NCBI GenBank assembly: GCA_014338405.1
Contig: JTDE01022146.1
Location: 1 to 64,000 of the forward strand
Direction: 5' to 3'
DNA from: Paragonimus skrjabini miyazakii
Taxonomy: Eukaryota > Platyhelminthes > Trematoda > Plagiorchiida > Troglotrematidae
Length of the DNA: 64,000 bases
Within the stretch, counting starts at the first letter, position 1; every line of letters begins with the position of its first letter. The notes under the pieces were generated by a model. It saw nothing but the letters and a program-made list of their open reading frames with translations. It searched no databases and was not told where the DNA came from. This document shows positions 1 to 12,092 of the stretch, in pieces. The position numbers and the translations under genes were made by a program.

Positions 1-2
1 GA

Positions 3-659
3 GATCTAGGAATATGGTATTCACACTCCTTCAATTTCTCTGAACAAGTACGCTTTCAGGTAGCAAAAACTCGAAAAACAATAGGCTATATCAAAAAGGC
101 ATTCAGTCTACCGGATGCGAGGCTGGCTGTTTACAAAATGTGTGCTCAACCTCAACTTCAGTATCACACTTTCATTTACTGCCACCTACGCAAATCCGAT
201 AGGCTTGTTTTAGAAAATCTCCAACGATAATTTACCAAAAGCTTAATAGGATATCCATCTTCACTCATCTATAGGGAACGTTGTCAAACACTTGGTATTG
301 GTTCACTTTGGTTACGAAGGCTAAAATTGAATCTTACACTTCTGTATAAGCTGTTACACTCAGACGCCATCACCACAGCGTTCGCCGTTCATTTCAAACA
401 CAGCTCCTCATATGGTCTAGGAAATAAGGGTTCCACTTTGTCAACTCTGTTAGTTCGCAAAAAGATACGAGCCAACTTCTTTATTGTAAAATATTCTTAT
501 ATTTGGGATAGACTTCCGAATGAAATCAGAGCCAGTAACCGCATTCAGCGTTTTCAAAATGGCCTGGACAGCTTCCTTACATCATCAAACATAATGTCAA
601 TCTTCAAACATTATGTATCTCCGGATGACCCTTTTGAATGTTGTCCGGGGAACATTTAG
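3..659 (+). mobile_element. CR1/Jockey-like LINE, RT C-terminal part (pseudogene)
   Basis: Reading frame 3 is open from the window edge to a TAG at 657-659 except for one TAA at 228-230. The translation has the layout of the region after the RT domain in CR1/Jockey-type LINEs: a DLGIWYS block, then KTIGYIKKAF, a VYK..AQPQLQY block, LENLQR just before the stop, FTKSLIGYPSS after it, and the terminal IWDRLPNEIRAS segment. The RT catalytic core would lie left of the window. The stop falls between the LENLQR and FTK motifs, which are normally continuous, so this copy is probably dead. An AT-rich 3' UTR with an AAG-rich stretch near 847-870 follows. Family assignment rests on motif order alone. 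Confidence 0.8.
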
Positions 660-870
660 CCGTCAGCAGCATGCAACGCATGTACCCGTCTTTACCATCA
701 GGGTCCCATTTGAAATAGCTTGCCTGAAACTGTTTACCGTGTATCCACCGTTTACTCACACACCATATATCGTTTAATTCATTGTGCACTCACGAAACCG
801 CATCATTTTATTCATGTACGTCACTTATATAGAGTTGTACTGAAATCAAAAAGAAGAAGATAAAACAAGA

Positions 871-3800
871 TTATATCTCACATACACACTTTTCCACATT
901 ATGTATTTATATGCCCATTCGTAATAACCTGTTCACCTTAGTAGGCCATCAAGTTATAAGTAATGGTAGCCGGTATTGACGGTTAAGTTGGCCGGCATAC
1001 AAAACTCCCCACAGAAAACTGCGGAAAAAAATACTCCCTTGTTTACCTTAAATAATCTTAATATTACCCCAATTCACATCATGCGCTGTCTCCCTTGCCT
1101 GAAACCTTCCACCTTAACCATTAATAACCGTTGTGTGCTATGAAATGTATATTCTAGCTTAAACATTGACCCTATAAAACAAACTGACGTCAAAACTTCG
1201 TACGGAGGTTTGATTATCACGTGACAGTCATTCTAGAAGTAGCTGCTGGCTACCCAATTATCGCGGGGCATTATAACAATTACTTGCCAACATTCTATAC
1301 TTTATTGATAGAAAACAAAAATATTAATATAGCGTTAACTTCTCGTCAAAAAGTATCACATTCACGTTAATCTTCATATTACGTGTGATTACTTCCCATT
1401 TTCCCATTTAACACATGAAATTGCACTCATTTTCATAGTCCCATGAGCATCCGTCATGCAGGGAAAATTTTCGCGATGTACGGGCGCTAACAACCTCATA
1501 TTGGCCGAGCGTATACCGATATTATCCACTTTTTGACATTTCCGAGCAATTAACGAGGTCCCGCGCTGGAGTCTGTTCAATTTTCGCCAGATTTGGGAAC
1601 TTTCCTTCTTCCTGCGCTCAAACTGAATTATTTCAACATTCTTCCGAATGACGTTACGCCAAATAACGGCGAAATCTTTCGACCATGTATTTACACCTAT
1701 TTCCCTGCATGACCTTCAAATACTTGACATGTCGTCTTTATTCAACTTTGTAAAATGCAAATTACTGTAACATCTCTTTTTTTGGCTGAATCTGTGAAAC
1801 AGGCGAACTATCTTCTTTCCTTATGTGTAAATCGAACGTTGTAAACTTTAACCCTGTTCCCCCTGATGACGCCATATTTTGTCGATAGATTTCTTGTTTG
1901 TCTTGTTACATATCCATTTATTGCTTTGTATCGTATGTAATCACCTTTCATGATCGCGCAAATCCGAGCGTGTTTCTCACAAATGCGTTTAAAATTATAT
2001 ATTATTTATATACATTGGTGACAACTGAGCAACATGTTTCCTTTCACAGTCAATTTGGTTGTCGTTTCTCGCTTGTTCCAGGAACAAACCATCACGAACG
2101 CCTTCCGAGTTTCACTCTCTATGGTAAAAGGTACCCATAACTTTTTGGAAGTGACACACACGATGGTACTTTCTTCAGCAACCTTGATTCATTTCCTTCA
2201 ATTATTGAGTGAATCTCATACTTCTACTTTAGTCATCATATATGTTATTTCAGCGTACACCCATTTAGAACATAGCTGGTAATTGATGTTCTAAACCTGA
2301 AGCGTAAACGGAAGGAATAGTACACCTTCGAACGGCAGTGCGGTCGTCCGGCGCCGCACTATCATTACCATCAGGCCACATTGATTACCCTTGGTCTGAC
2401 AAGCATGGAGTTCATGGGATGGCATTCCAGGATCTTCAATGGGGAATCTGGGCAGGCAAAAGATCTGGAAACATACTGATAACCATCAGCGTAGTAAGCA
2501 GCTGGGGAAAACACCACCATTCGTCAGAATCATGGATATCCATGATATGAAGATCGAATTGTTGTAGCTGAAATAGTACAAGTGAGAATCGATGTTAACG
2601 TCGGAGAAATAACGGGCATCAAAGTGGGTCACTAACCGTCAGATAAGTGTGGACCGAGCTGCATACAAGTGACAAGTCACGCCAAATCATAGTAAGAAAG
2701 CGATGAACTAGACATCGCATAGACTGTCCATGATAGGGTGGGACGTACTATTTCCATTTCCACTCTTATATGGACCGTAGATTGAAACAATCACGTGCTA
2801 ACGTCAGGTACAGTCACCTTTAGGAATGACATTTCGTCGACCGATTCCTACCTGAAATACTGACAGCGAAGCAGGCCGAACATATAATTCAGACATATAG
2901 ATAACCCACAAACGTGGTGGCATAGCATTCATTGGAATTTACTGAAATATTTAATGTAAAATACAATGTAAACGCAGTGTGATCGGCAATTACAAATTCA
3001 CTTATACCTCAAAAACCACGCAAAATTGAACGTTTCTAAGAGGTGAAATGTGTACTCCGCCATGAAAATTCCGATTAAAGCATTTTCAGAACGCCAAAAC
3101 AGCTACGAAGGCGAACATGATAATTTTATCGAAAAAGGCAGAATATTTTTCCTGACAGAAGTGCGACTATGAACGATTTTTAGGCATAGCCGGTCTTTCT
3201 CATTGAAACACAATTATCATACTTGAAAAAAATCTACGTACCTATCCTGAAATATACAAAATATCGCGAGAAATTGAAAAATCACCTTTCGCGTTTAAGT
3301 GGCCGTTTCCATTTCGTTTCAGCCTTGAAACACCATGCCGGCGAACTACACAATTGGCACTGTCTCGAAGATAGATTATCGCCGCTGTCGTAGGATATTG
3401 AGAAAGGCATTTATTAGATCAAAGACAAGAGACAATATCAGCCACTGAGTTCAACAGAAGGCGTCAGAATCCAACCTCTTCAGCTTAGATTCTGTTGACT
3501 TGTTAGAGCGGCATTCGGACCATCCGGTCTTGAGTGCAGTCTTCCGAAAACTGAGGTGAAAAGCTTCCTTTGATCTCCGAAGAATTATTTTACCTATGTC
3601 AGACATTTGGGAAGCAACTATTGTGTTAAAAAACGACGGAAGATACCAGTAGTAGATAAGATTTGTTGGAGCAACCGATTCACGGTACGTTAAGAAAAAT
3701 TATCCGTCAACTCGGCACGGGTAGCCACTACACGCAAGTGTCATCGATCGCTCGAAGGTCAGAGCAATCTGATTGGCCAGCTGCATGGTTCACTTGCACT

Positions 3801-5230
3801 GGATTGGATACAGCGGTATCGTGGCAAATAATCTGGTCGACGAGGGGTCAGATCCTTCGTATTGTTTGCATTATTGTCGTGGGAGGGCAAAAGTAGCAAT
3901 TAAGCACTACACGCTATTGTCAAAGCAGACGGGTTTCGCAGGGACTTTCAGAAATTTGCACCAGTTACGTGTCCGTCGACAAGATATTGCGTAAGTGGTA
4001 AGTGAGAAAGTTTTCATGGGTCCAAAATCAGTCGCTGAATATGTTGATGGGTTGCGTGGACTAGCCAGTCAGATGAAGGGCTATCAGGCGATTTTAATGC
4101 AACAAAACTACGGCGCGGAGCTAAACTGTTCAATCTACCTCCTTAGTGCGGTTGAGCGTTCGTTTCACCACTTGCAGGAAAGATGAGCAGAAGTTGGTGG
4201 GAGCGTAACTTAGTATGGAATGGAACCTATCTGTAGCGACCTATCAAATTTTGAGGAGACCAGATCAGCGCCACTCAGTATGGTCAGCTGGCTGCTGGTG
4301 TAGAAAGCACGGCGAGTAACCCAACGTTCTTTGGCCTCTCTGGAGTCAGATACTCGAGATGCAACGTTGGAGTAGATGTACCTTGTGAGAAGATGAATTT
4401 GAAGTGTTCGGTATGTAAAGGCAACTACGATATATGTGATTGTGGTTGTTTTGGCACTCAATCTTTGGAGCAGCACAAAACAATGCTGAAGAACATCAGA
4501 CGCCGTTTTGTTTGCTTGAATGCGTACCATATGACAAGGTCTTTTAGGGTACAGATACGGTGTGCGATACTGGGTTGTGGTTGACGTCATCATACACTGG
4601 TTCATGGGAACAAGCCTGAATACTGAGTCGTTCGCTAACGATAGAATTCAGACGGAGTAACGCGTAATCTGTTGATCCAATGAGTGCTTTTCTCAATATC
4701 CAGCAACCGAGAAGATAACCTGTCTTCGAGACGATTAATGAAAAGGGGCTGATTAGATCAACAGATTGTGCATTACTCGGTGTGAACTTTATTCGTTAGC
4801 AAACGATTCTTTAGTACTGTAACGTAAAAATCCCCAGAAATTGAACAAAGAATGTGTCCGTACAACAAAGTCGATAACTATGTACCACTCGGTAAAAAGA
4901 GACGATAAAACGAAATTGAGCTCGCTCAAACGAATAGTCATTGGTTGGGTAGGAGCAAATCGACTGCTCGCGCATCGATGAATGATAAGAACTATAAGCT
5001 ACTCAAGAAAAACATTAGGAGAATGTCCAGTTTTTGCATTTAGAAAGTTACAGGGCTCAGATTGAATAAGAGTAAGGAAAACGGTTGCAGTAGCCGATGT
5101 AAGAATAAAGAGGATTAATGCGGTCCATTTTTAAGGAAAGTATTAAAACATACGTTTACCTTTCAACACTGATCAAACGCAGCATTGTGGTCTGAAAAAT
5201 GATGCAACAGACCTTAACAAAATCGTCGTC
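871..5230. other. Long stretch without recognisable genes
   Basis: Only short, unconserved ORFs occur on either strand. I recognise no protein domain, RNA gene or repeat in it. It may contain upstream GSK3 intron or 5' flank and old transposon remnants too decayed to read. Confidence 0.5.
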
Positions 5231-5259
5231 TATCTGTTAAGTCTACGTGAGGCCACAGT

Positions 5260-5670
5260 TCGAATTTTTCTGCAGGCTTGGTGTTTTTCTTTGGTGAAGC
5301 ATGCTAGGATCCTAGATTGGGTGCAACGTTGGTTTACGAAGTTCTCCCTGGAACTTCGGGGAAGGGTACCCCAGTAGACTGAAACATCAATCTTTTCTCT
5401 TTAGAAAGAATAATAAGACATCTTATACAGACCGTCAGGATCCTGAATGAATTGGCTTATGCAAGAGAGCGACTTTTTACTCACATCTTATAGTCATCTC
5501 TCAGCGGACAAGAATTGGGGGTTACGGAAGGAATAGTTAGGACTAGAACCTGCATCAACTGCTTCTCATATAGAGTTCTGAACGGCTGGGACAAATTACC
5601 GTCCAGGGTGTTTTCGGTCGCCACGGTTGCGAATTCAAGTGCGAGTTTGATGCGTGTTGGTTGGCGTTAG
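5260..5670 (+). mobile_element. Degraded CR1/Jockey-like LINE 3' end
   Basis: Two pieces of a LINE C-terminal tail are readable in different frames. One is ILDWVQRWFTK at 5309-5341, matching the LE.VQR.FTK motif of these elements. The other is an ORF end at 5545-5670 with YRVLNGWDKLPSRV, the RV...WN.LP motif near the C-terminus, closed by TAG at 5668-5670. The sequence between them contains frameshifts and stops. It is the same general class as the fragment at 3-659 but clearly more decayed. Confidence 0.6.
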
Positions 5671-6369
5671 TTCCGGGCCTAAAGTGATGATAAAGTGATC
5701 AGGATCTACTCAACGCAATGGCAGCCTCCTCTCTGTCCTCTGTCGGCATGCATGTTGTGCTTCTCAGCTCTTGTTTATTACGGGTTGTAGATAATTTGCA
5801 TTGGACCTTGTTATTAGGTTATTTGTCCCTCCTTGGCTGTCTTTACGTTCTCGTAACCGGGACGTTTTGTCCTGACGTTCAGGAGCCTGAAACAGATCCT
5901 GATCGCACAAGCATTGGCTTCGATCCTGACTACTAATCTGAGGACATCATGTTTGTTGAGGCAGCCCCCAATACTACTTGTACAATCATTAAAACTGCTT
6001 GCGTAGTCCTGATAAGGAATTGATCAGGGATATTCTCGCTGCATATCCAATATTAGTTTGTGTTCTACAGACCGTCGACGATATCCAAGCAGTATTGTGT
6101 CGCAACACGGAGGGATCACGGAAGCTCATTAATGCAAGGAACTGGACACTAGCTGGCTACTATTCTCAAGTCCTGTGATCTGAACTGAACTGAACCGCAA
6201 CAAACCTATTGAACTTATTAGGCATATTAAAACCAGTGAATTGACAAATCATTGTAGCGCCCGACTCAAAATACGTGCTACATCGCCATTTCAATGCACA
6301 TTATCTGCTTACCATGAAATAAGATGAATCGTGGGTTGTTTTTCATATGCGTAACATTCCCTCTTGCAG
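5671..6369. other. Sequence upstream of the first recognised GSK3 exon
   Basis: A 72-codon plus-strand ORF at 5718-5936 with hydrophobic stretches is present but matches nothing I know. The pyrimidine-rich acceptor ending in AG at 6368-6369 closes the region. No first GSK3 coding exon is evident here. Confidence 0.4.
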
Positions 6370-6557
6370 AAAAAGATGCCAATAAAATTGTGACAGTTTC
6401 TGCCTATCTTGGGCAAGGAGATAAGTCTAAAGAGATATCTTACTGTGACACTAAAGTTATTGGAAATGGGTCATTCGGGGTTGTTTATCAAGCGAGATTG
6501 TGTGACACAAATGAGATTGTAGCTGTGAAGAAAGTTTTACAAGACCGAAGGTTCAAG
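6370..6557 (+). CDS. GSK3: GSK3 exon a: N-lobe with glycine-rich loop and catalytic lysine
   Basis: The 188-bp exon is bounded by acceptor ctcttgcag (AG 6368-6369) and donor gtaaga at 6558. It is read from the second base of a split codon. It encodes a diverged leader (KDANKIVTVSAYLGQG), then ISYCDTKVIGNGSFG, where GNGSFG (6462-6479) is the ATP-binding glycine loop. VVYQARLCD and VAVKK follow. The lysine at 6528-6530 corresponds to human Lys85, which contacts ATP phosphates. The exon ends at RRFK, the position of human Lys94. The homologous human exon is 194 bp as I remember it, so this one is two codons shorter, with the difference in the leader rather than the kinase fold. An in-frame ATG at 6324 lies in the intron before the acceptor and is not the start. 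Confidence 0.95.
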
Positions 6558-7472
6558 GTAAGATAACGCTTTCGTAGACTTCGTCCTTTAAATGGTTTTG
6601 GTAGAGCACGTTTCCTAGGTAAATTGGTTGTTTGTACAAAAAATGACACCATGTGGTGCTTACGTGCTATGCATGGGGTTATAGAATTTGTGGACACTCG
6701 TTGGGGGCCCTGTTCGACTATCTGCTTCGTAAGCTGATAAAGATTTGTGGACTTGTTGAGGGGTTGTTGACTATAAACTGAGAGCGCTTGTTTCTTGTTC
6801 CTTTCGATACAACTGTTTGTTATGTTATACTTCATATCTAACATTGCCCGCACTAAACTTCAGGATGGTGCTCTTGCGTCTTATTCATTGGGGTCGGATT
6901 CCACTACTGCTGAGTTATGAATGCCCGGAACAAACTTCTGACGGAAGTACTGTTGTCCGTTTCAAAACGGTTTGCTTTGGTGCGAGTCTTTCGGTTGTAT
7001 CATCTACCATACCGGTGTAAGTTGCATCCTCAGAAGAATGCCCGCTGCACTCATGATCGTGGGGTTTGACTCAATAAATCACCTCGAGCACATGATGCTG
7101 CTTGCAACTTTGAGTGACAATACATCTAATACAATGCTGTATTTAAAGTTGTTATCTTCGTTTAAATTAAACAACCTTCGACTACTTCGTAGTGTACTTT
7201 GTCCATATAATGGTCAAGGTCTTACGTTCCCTCGCTGTCCTCATCGACGTCTTGGTAATGGTATACGCTGTTGACATGACACTCCTGACAAGTGAATTGG
7301 CCCACAACATCGAGTGCCCCGCGTGAAACACAGGTAGGGTCAATGCCAACTCACTGAGGTAACAATACTACACTTTGGCAGTGCAAATAGTGTATAATTC
7401 AGGCCAGTTATATTCTTTTTCTAGTTCAACGAGGTTTGTACCTTTTCAAAAGATCTGTGCTAAGCAAGGAGT
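6558..7472 (+). other. GSK3 intron 1, first part, no recognised element
   Basis: Starts with donor gtaaga. Short ORFs of 60-120 codons on both strands show no recognisable motif. Not assigned to any repeat. Confidence 0.5.
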
Positions 7473-8920
7473 GTACCGATCAAGTATGTGAACATACTGT
7501 CGGCGCTTTATTCCCGTACTTCAGCTCAGATTAGGGTTTACGGTGAACCGTCTGACAGTTTCAGCACCATGAGCGGCGTACGTCAAGGTTGACCCCTTTC
7601 ACCATTTTTGTTCAATTTCGTCATAGACGAAATAATGAAGGACTGTCTCCGACACTCACACGATGCCGGCGTGGACCTCCCATCTGGTGGAAGGCTGATT
7701 GACCTTGATTATGCTGACGACAAGTTGTTGCTGTCTGACAACTTTCATGTGGCACAAACAACATTCCTGAGGAAGGCCACCCGAGGTGGTTGAAACGTAG
7801 AGTATTACAACTTGCTCATAACGTTGTGTTATTCTCAATCCATTTATTAACGCCAAACATTATTTTGCGTTCTACTAAATGCTTCGGAATGCGCCTTGCA
7901 GCCTCGAAATGCAAAGTGCTTCTGCAAGATTGCTGTGATTACGTAGACCTGATTTAAGATAATGATTTCATAGAGGTTGTTGACCGGTTTGTTTACCTGT
8001 GAAGCTGCATTGACGGTAGTGGCGCTGCAAGTTATGAAATGGAAGCGCTTATCTCTAAGGCAAGAGCAGTGTTCGCTAATTTGGGACATCTCTGGCGACA
8101 GAGAGGTATCTCTTTAAGACTTAAAGATCGCGTATATAAGGCGACAGTGAGGGCTGTGTTATTTCACGGCAGCAAAACATGGGCACTCAGGGTAGAAGAC
8201 GTGAACCGCCTTCAGGTGTTTGACCTTGTGGTGTCTCCGTCCCATCGCTTACGTCGGGTGGCACCAACCAGTAAGCAAGGGGGAGATTAGGAAGCGGGTA
8301 TCTGGTAGTGATTGTTAAGCGAGTTCTTTTGTTCAGTTACTACATCTGCATAGACTTAGATGGTTGGGTCATGTACTGAGGATGTCAAATAGTCGTCTGC
8401 CACACCGAGCACTGTTCGCCGACGCTACGGCCGACTGGCGCAAGGTGCGAGGTGGACAGATGATGACCTGGCGTAGACAAATGAAATCATTCACGAAGGG
8501 GTTGGCCACTGTTAATTAGGTTCGTCTCCCGGACTGGGGCCTTCGCGACTCACAGAGTTAGTGACTGGAGACGTTAGGTGAGATGGCGCCTAATCGGGCT
8601 CAGCGGCGTGAATGTTGTCATTGTTTGTCCGAGTTGTCTGTGAAGTGAGTGCACTTAGTGACGCGGGGCAGTGGAAGCTGATGACGCCTTACTTTCACTT
8701 ACAGCTCGGTTGTTTGTTTGCAAGGTGTAGACACCTTGATGTTGAATGTTTGAATATTGACGTAGTTATAGTTTTTTAATATTTGGGTCCCTTTCCGTCT
8801 CCCTCCTTCTTTCTTTCTCTCTTCCTATGTAAGGTTTGCTTTCTTCATGGTTATGCGGCAGTTAAGCGTCAATGCGAACCAGTGATGTATTGCCTTCTGT
8901 GATGGTGGTAGTCAAGTACT
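7473..8920 (+). mobile_element. RTE-like LINE, RT half plus 3' tail, degraded
   Basis: Plus-strand reverse transcriptase of an APE-type (RTE-like) LINE. Readable blocks in order: VPIKYVNILSALYS; VYGEPSDSFSTMSGVRQG followed by TGA (7590-7592) where a Cys is expected; PLSPFLFNFVIDEIM; LIDLDYADD with the catalytic YADD intact at 7710-7721; RLAASKCKVLLQDC; VDRFVYL; then in another frame ISKARAVFANLGHLWRQ and FHGSKTWALRVEDVNRLQVFD (8039-8290). LGHVLRMSNSRLPHRALFAD, RGGQMMTWRRQMKS and VRLPDWGLRDS follow. A non-coding 3' tail runs from about 8680, shared with several other copies here. At least two frameshifts and several stops make it dead. The 5' end and endonuclease are missing. Confidence 0.85.
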
Positions 8921-8929
8921 GTCCACACT

Positions 8930-10660
8930 AATTATCAGTCAGTTTTCTACTTGACTTAAGCCCCACCCCGAGATCATAGAACATTATGAGTACTGCTCTC
9001 GGAGCGTCGTCCATTGTATGACTGAAAATGCAAGGGGAGACCGTATAACCCTGTCAAGTGCCACTTGAAATGAATAACGCTCGAGATACCTGCCCATAGC
9101 TGAGTACTCTGCGTTCAGAGAGGGCTATAATCACTTCAACAATCCGATATATTTCTTTGGAACTCCTGCGCGATTCGGACAGCCGTACAAAACATGCTGG
9201 GTAACCGTATCAAGAGCAGTCTTTGGGTCGAGAAATACCACGTCTGTTGGTTTAAGAAGAAGTGCTGTTGCTCACAAGTATGATCGGTGCACCAACAAAC
9301 AAGTCGGGAACCTTCTTGCAATTTTTTTATTTAGGTCTGTGTTTTAGGAGTCGATCACATTATGAGACCCGTAAGCATCCTGGATACAATAGTGAAAGCC
9401 ATTACATAAGTGATGGTTAAGTTTTATGTCTATCTTTTTAAGGATGGATGTGACTATTGCTTTCTTCTATTCACCAGGCGCCTCTTCAGCCGCGATCAGT
9501 TTGGGTCGCACTCTGCCACCAAAATCTTTGAAAAGAGAGAGAAGAACTGTCTGGACCTGGGGATTTATTACGTTTCAACACTCTTAGTTCCAGAGCAGCT
9601 TCCAGTTCCGGCGGGGAGTCGTCGGGAACGTCATAACTAATCACTAAGTCTCCGTCACTCACAACTGGATGAGCTGGTTCAGGTCGGTTGAACGGTCCCT
9701 CTGATCGTCCAGCCCACCTGTTAGGCTGCCGCAAAAAGCGGTAAATACCCGAGTCACCTTTTTCACATATAGTTGTACTGACGCCCCATTGATGGTCAGT
9801 CCAACCACGAATCCAGACAGACAGCACCCAGCTGTTCCTTGAAAAAAGTGTATTTCCGGTTCACAGTGGTCCTTGTCGTATTCAAAGTCAGCGGGGATCA
9901 GAGGAAGTTTGTTCATAAACTCTGCTAAATCATCAGAAACGCACTTCTGCCGTATCTACGACGTTCTTATAGTACAGACTCCTTTACAAGGATTTCTGCC
10001 CAATGCCCGTTTGAATTACTCCGTCGTTGTTATTCGATCGGCTTGACTGTTAGTGCTGTTTGATAGGTGGTTTGCATATCGTTGTCACTCAATTTCCGAC
10101 GGAACACTTTTTCGCGCAGATGACATCTAAACAAACGACAAGACCAAGGGGGCACAAACAACGACACGCACTGAGTCTTGGAAGTTACTCCAAATTGGAC
10201 GACAATCTTTAATGGACTGATGCAACCGATAGTTGACGGTCGTATGATCAGTTTGCGTCTATGGTTTAGTTACACAAGGTGGTATCCATGTGAAGAATCG
10301 CCCTCGTTTATGCCCTAATGTGCAGTCCGGTGAATTGAGTCCATGTGGAGCACATAACTATAACAGTCTATCGGTTTTGTTAGTGTGTCGCGCTAGAGTA
10401 CGGAGGCCACCTATTCGCTCTTTCTTCGAAGTAAAACAACCACGTTGTGAATTCATAACAAGCAAGCACTGTGATGTCTGAGTATTTGGTTCGTTATGGA
10501 AGATAAAAACTGCATTCTTGCCGGCTTCTGAACTGTTGTCTCCAAGGATACATGGTTGGCGGCATCCGTTTCGGATTGGTCTGTCACGGTAGCTGAAGAC
10601 GAAGGACGCCTGTACATAACCACCATCACAAATAGTTTGCCGTGCACCGTTTGTTCTACT
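8930..10660 (-). mobile_element. RTE-like LINE, endonuclease to mid-RT, antisense, degraded
   Basis: On the minus strand, from high to low coordinates: an endonuclease piece with KLFVMVVMY and the block ERIGGLRTLARHTNKTDRLL (10358-10450); LCAPHGLNSPDC and TQTDHTTVNYRLHQSIKDC (about 10160-10370); the linker and RT entry with EGPFNRPEP and LKRNKSPGPDSSSL (9486-9750); GCTDQI-like and VFLDPKTALDTVTQHVLYGC with GVPKKYI (about 9150-9245); finally SGT, a stop, QGYTVSPCIFSHTMDD (about 8980-9060), a worn SGVRQGCPLSP motif. Many stops and frameshifts. It lacks the RT C-terminus and abuts the oppositely oriented LINE tail at about 8920. Confidence 0.75.
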
Positions 10661-11537
10661 CAAACACTACGTGTCCAGTGTGAATCCGAATGAACGGGAT
10701 CAGGAGGCGTGTGGGTGAGGTCTTTAGGTCAAACTGGTCAATGCTGGTGAACCAGGTGGTAGGCTATCACGAAACGCAAACCCTTATCCCTCTGAAAATA
10801 AACAGGGAGAGGATCCAATAGTAAAATCCAAATTGGGCAGAAATTTTTTGAAAATGTATTGCAAGAAGTGGTTCAACATAGGAGTATGTGTTAGCGCACT
10901 TTAGAGAGGATGAAAATGTTGTAAACCCTCCTAAACGATACGCTGTTTCGTCCTTGCTATCGTAATGCGCTTGGCAGGATTCGGATTCTCGGTCCTGTAA
11001 TGAGTAACGCGAAAATCTCGGTCCCGAAAAGTACTGCGACTGTCCCCGTATTCGCTCCCAAGACAAGCCAAGAGACTCGTACAAAAAAGAGCTCTGTTCC
11101 GCCCCAAAACATGTGCGGTAAAGGCGACAAGTAAACATTTTTTATAGGGCGCGTATTGACCACACATTCCCAAGACATCAAAGAGAACAGTTGCCGGAAA
11201 AAGAATAGTTAGGGTAGCAGATGAGCCTAGCGGTATAAAAAGTCTCGACTGCTTTAAACATTTCCGCTAAGTAGGACTGAGTCGATCGTTTTTTTCTTTT
11301 TCACGACGGAGGCGGCTTGGACGGATAACAGGGTGGGCGCCCTAACAGAAGAGAGAAAAACAAAATCCAGGGTTGGACCGGAAGCAAACAGACAAAGCCT
11401 TCACCATACGGTACGCCAACAAAGTTAGAGAAGAAGATGAGTAGAAAACCATAAATACCCAGGCTTCTGAAAAGGGAAACGGGTGAGTTGCCAAACGATG
11501 GTGATCGTTGGTCGATACGAACAAGGGAAAAAAGGAT
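10661..11537. other. Unassigned intronic stretch
   Basis: Several overlapping minus-strand ORFs of 70-120 codons lie at 10767-11181, one of them hydrophobic, but I cannot place them in a family. They could be an upstream part of the antisense LINE ending near 10660 or chance ORFs. Confidence 0.35.
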
Positions 11538-11760
11538 CTAGTCGACATGACCTACTCGTTTTCTCTTCATCGATGATGCTTTATGGGTACGTAGGTTATC
11601 TACTAATCCGAGGAGGCCAGCGCATTCGCGGTCGCACACACTGCAACGCCATATAGTCATGTCACCACGACTTACGGCACCAATGGTTCCCTTGCTTATC
11701 GCGTGGTTCCGTTTTTGGCCGCACAATAATTGTTCACTGAACTTGCGGACATCCGTCCAG
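11538..11760 (-). mobile_element. Possible LINE C-terminus with zinc-finger-like motif
   Basis: A minus-strand ORF carries WRCSVCDRECAGLLGLVDNLRTH near its end, a C-x2-C...H pattern with the CR.C...GL..H.RTH layout. Many APE-type LINEs in invertebrates end in such a finger. It lies on the same strand and downstream of the RT fragment at 12093-13010, with a tRNA-like repeat between. It could be the tail of that LINE split by the repeat. The first residues of this ORF overlap the repeat and are not LINE-derived. A chance motif is possible. Confidence 0.45.
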
Positions 11761-12092
11761 ACCACACAGTAACTGTGTCGAGACGACCGGGCAATTTGAT
11801 CATTACTCACAAGCCAAAATGGCTGAGTGTTTACATATGATAATTCGGTCGTGCCTAGCGTGATGTCAATGGCGCAGTGGTAAACACGGTTGCCTCATGA
11901 ACAGCCTGTCCGTGGTTCAAGTCCCAGCAGTGGCGATGATATGCACTACTGACGAGCTCTAATGAGAGCGAAACTCGAGTCTAGTGGTTCTGTTGTTCGA
12001 AAGGGGCCGACTGGGAAGTCTATGGGAATGCGACAGCTGCGATCGGTTGTGGGTGATGTACAACTTGAAATTAACCAAATCCCCGACTACTC
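11757..12092 (+). repeat. tRNA-like dispersed repeat (SINE-like), copy 1
   Basis: Contains a perfect-looking A box TGGCGCAGTGG (11870-11880) and a B box GGTTCAAGTCC (11914-11924). An anticodon-loop-like CTCATGA lies between them, suggesting a tRNA-Met(CAU) ancestor. The body continues with the diagnostic ATGAGAGCGAAACTCGAGTC and ends CCAAATCCCCGACTACTCA. About 110 bp upstream of the A box is shared with the minus copy at 19035-19420, so the unit extends beyond the tRNA-like head. The tRNA-like part is not a working tRNA gene: the acceptor stem does not pair. Confidence 0.8.

Noticed and set aside
5718..5936. Hydrophobic ORF as first GSK3 exon or membrane protein
   Set aside because: No similarity to GSK3 N-termini, ends at its own stop, and no donor joins it in phase to 6370.
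6324..6369. ATG at 6324 as the GSK3 start
   Set aside because: It lies in the pyrimidine-rich intron end before a consensus acceptor; the leader it would encode is unlike GSK3.
10767..11181. Hydrophobic antisense ORFs as a membrane protein
   Set aside because: Three overlapping frames are open at once, no family motif, and LINE debris lies next to them.
11868..11930. Possible functional tRNA gene (A and B boxes)
   Set aside because: The acceptor stem does not pair, and the same sequence recurs in several repeat copies; it is a tRNA-derived repeat.
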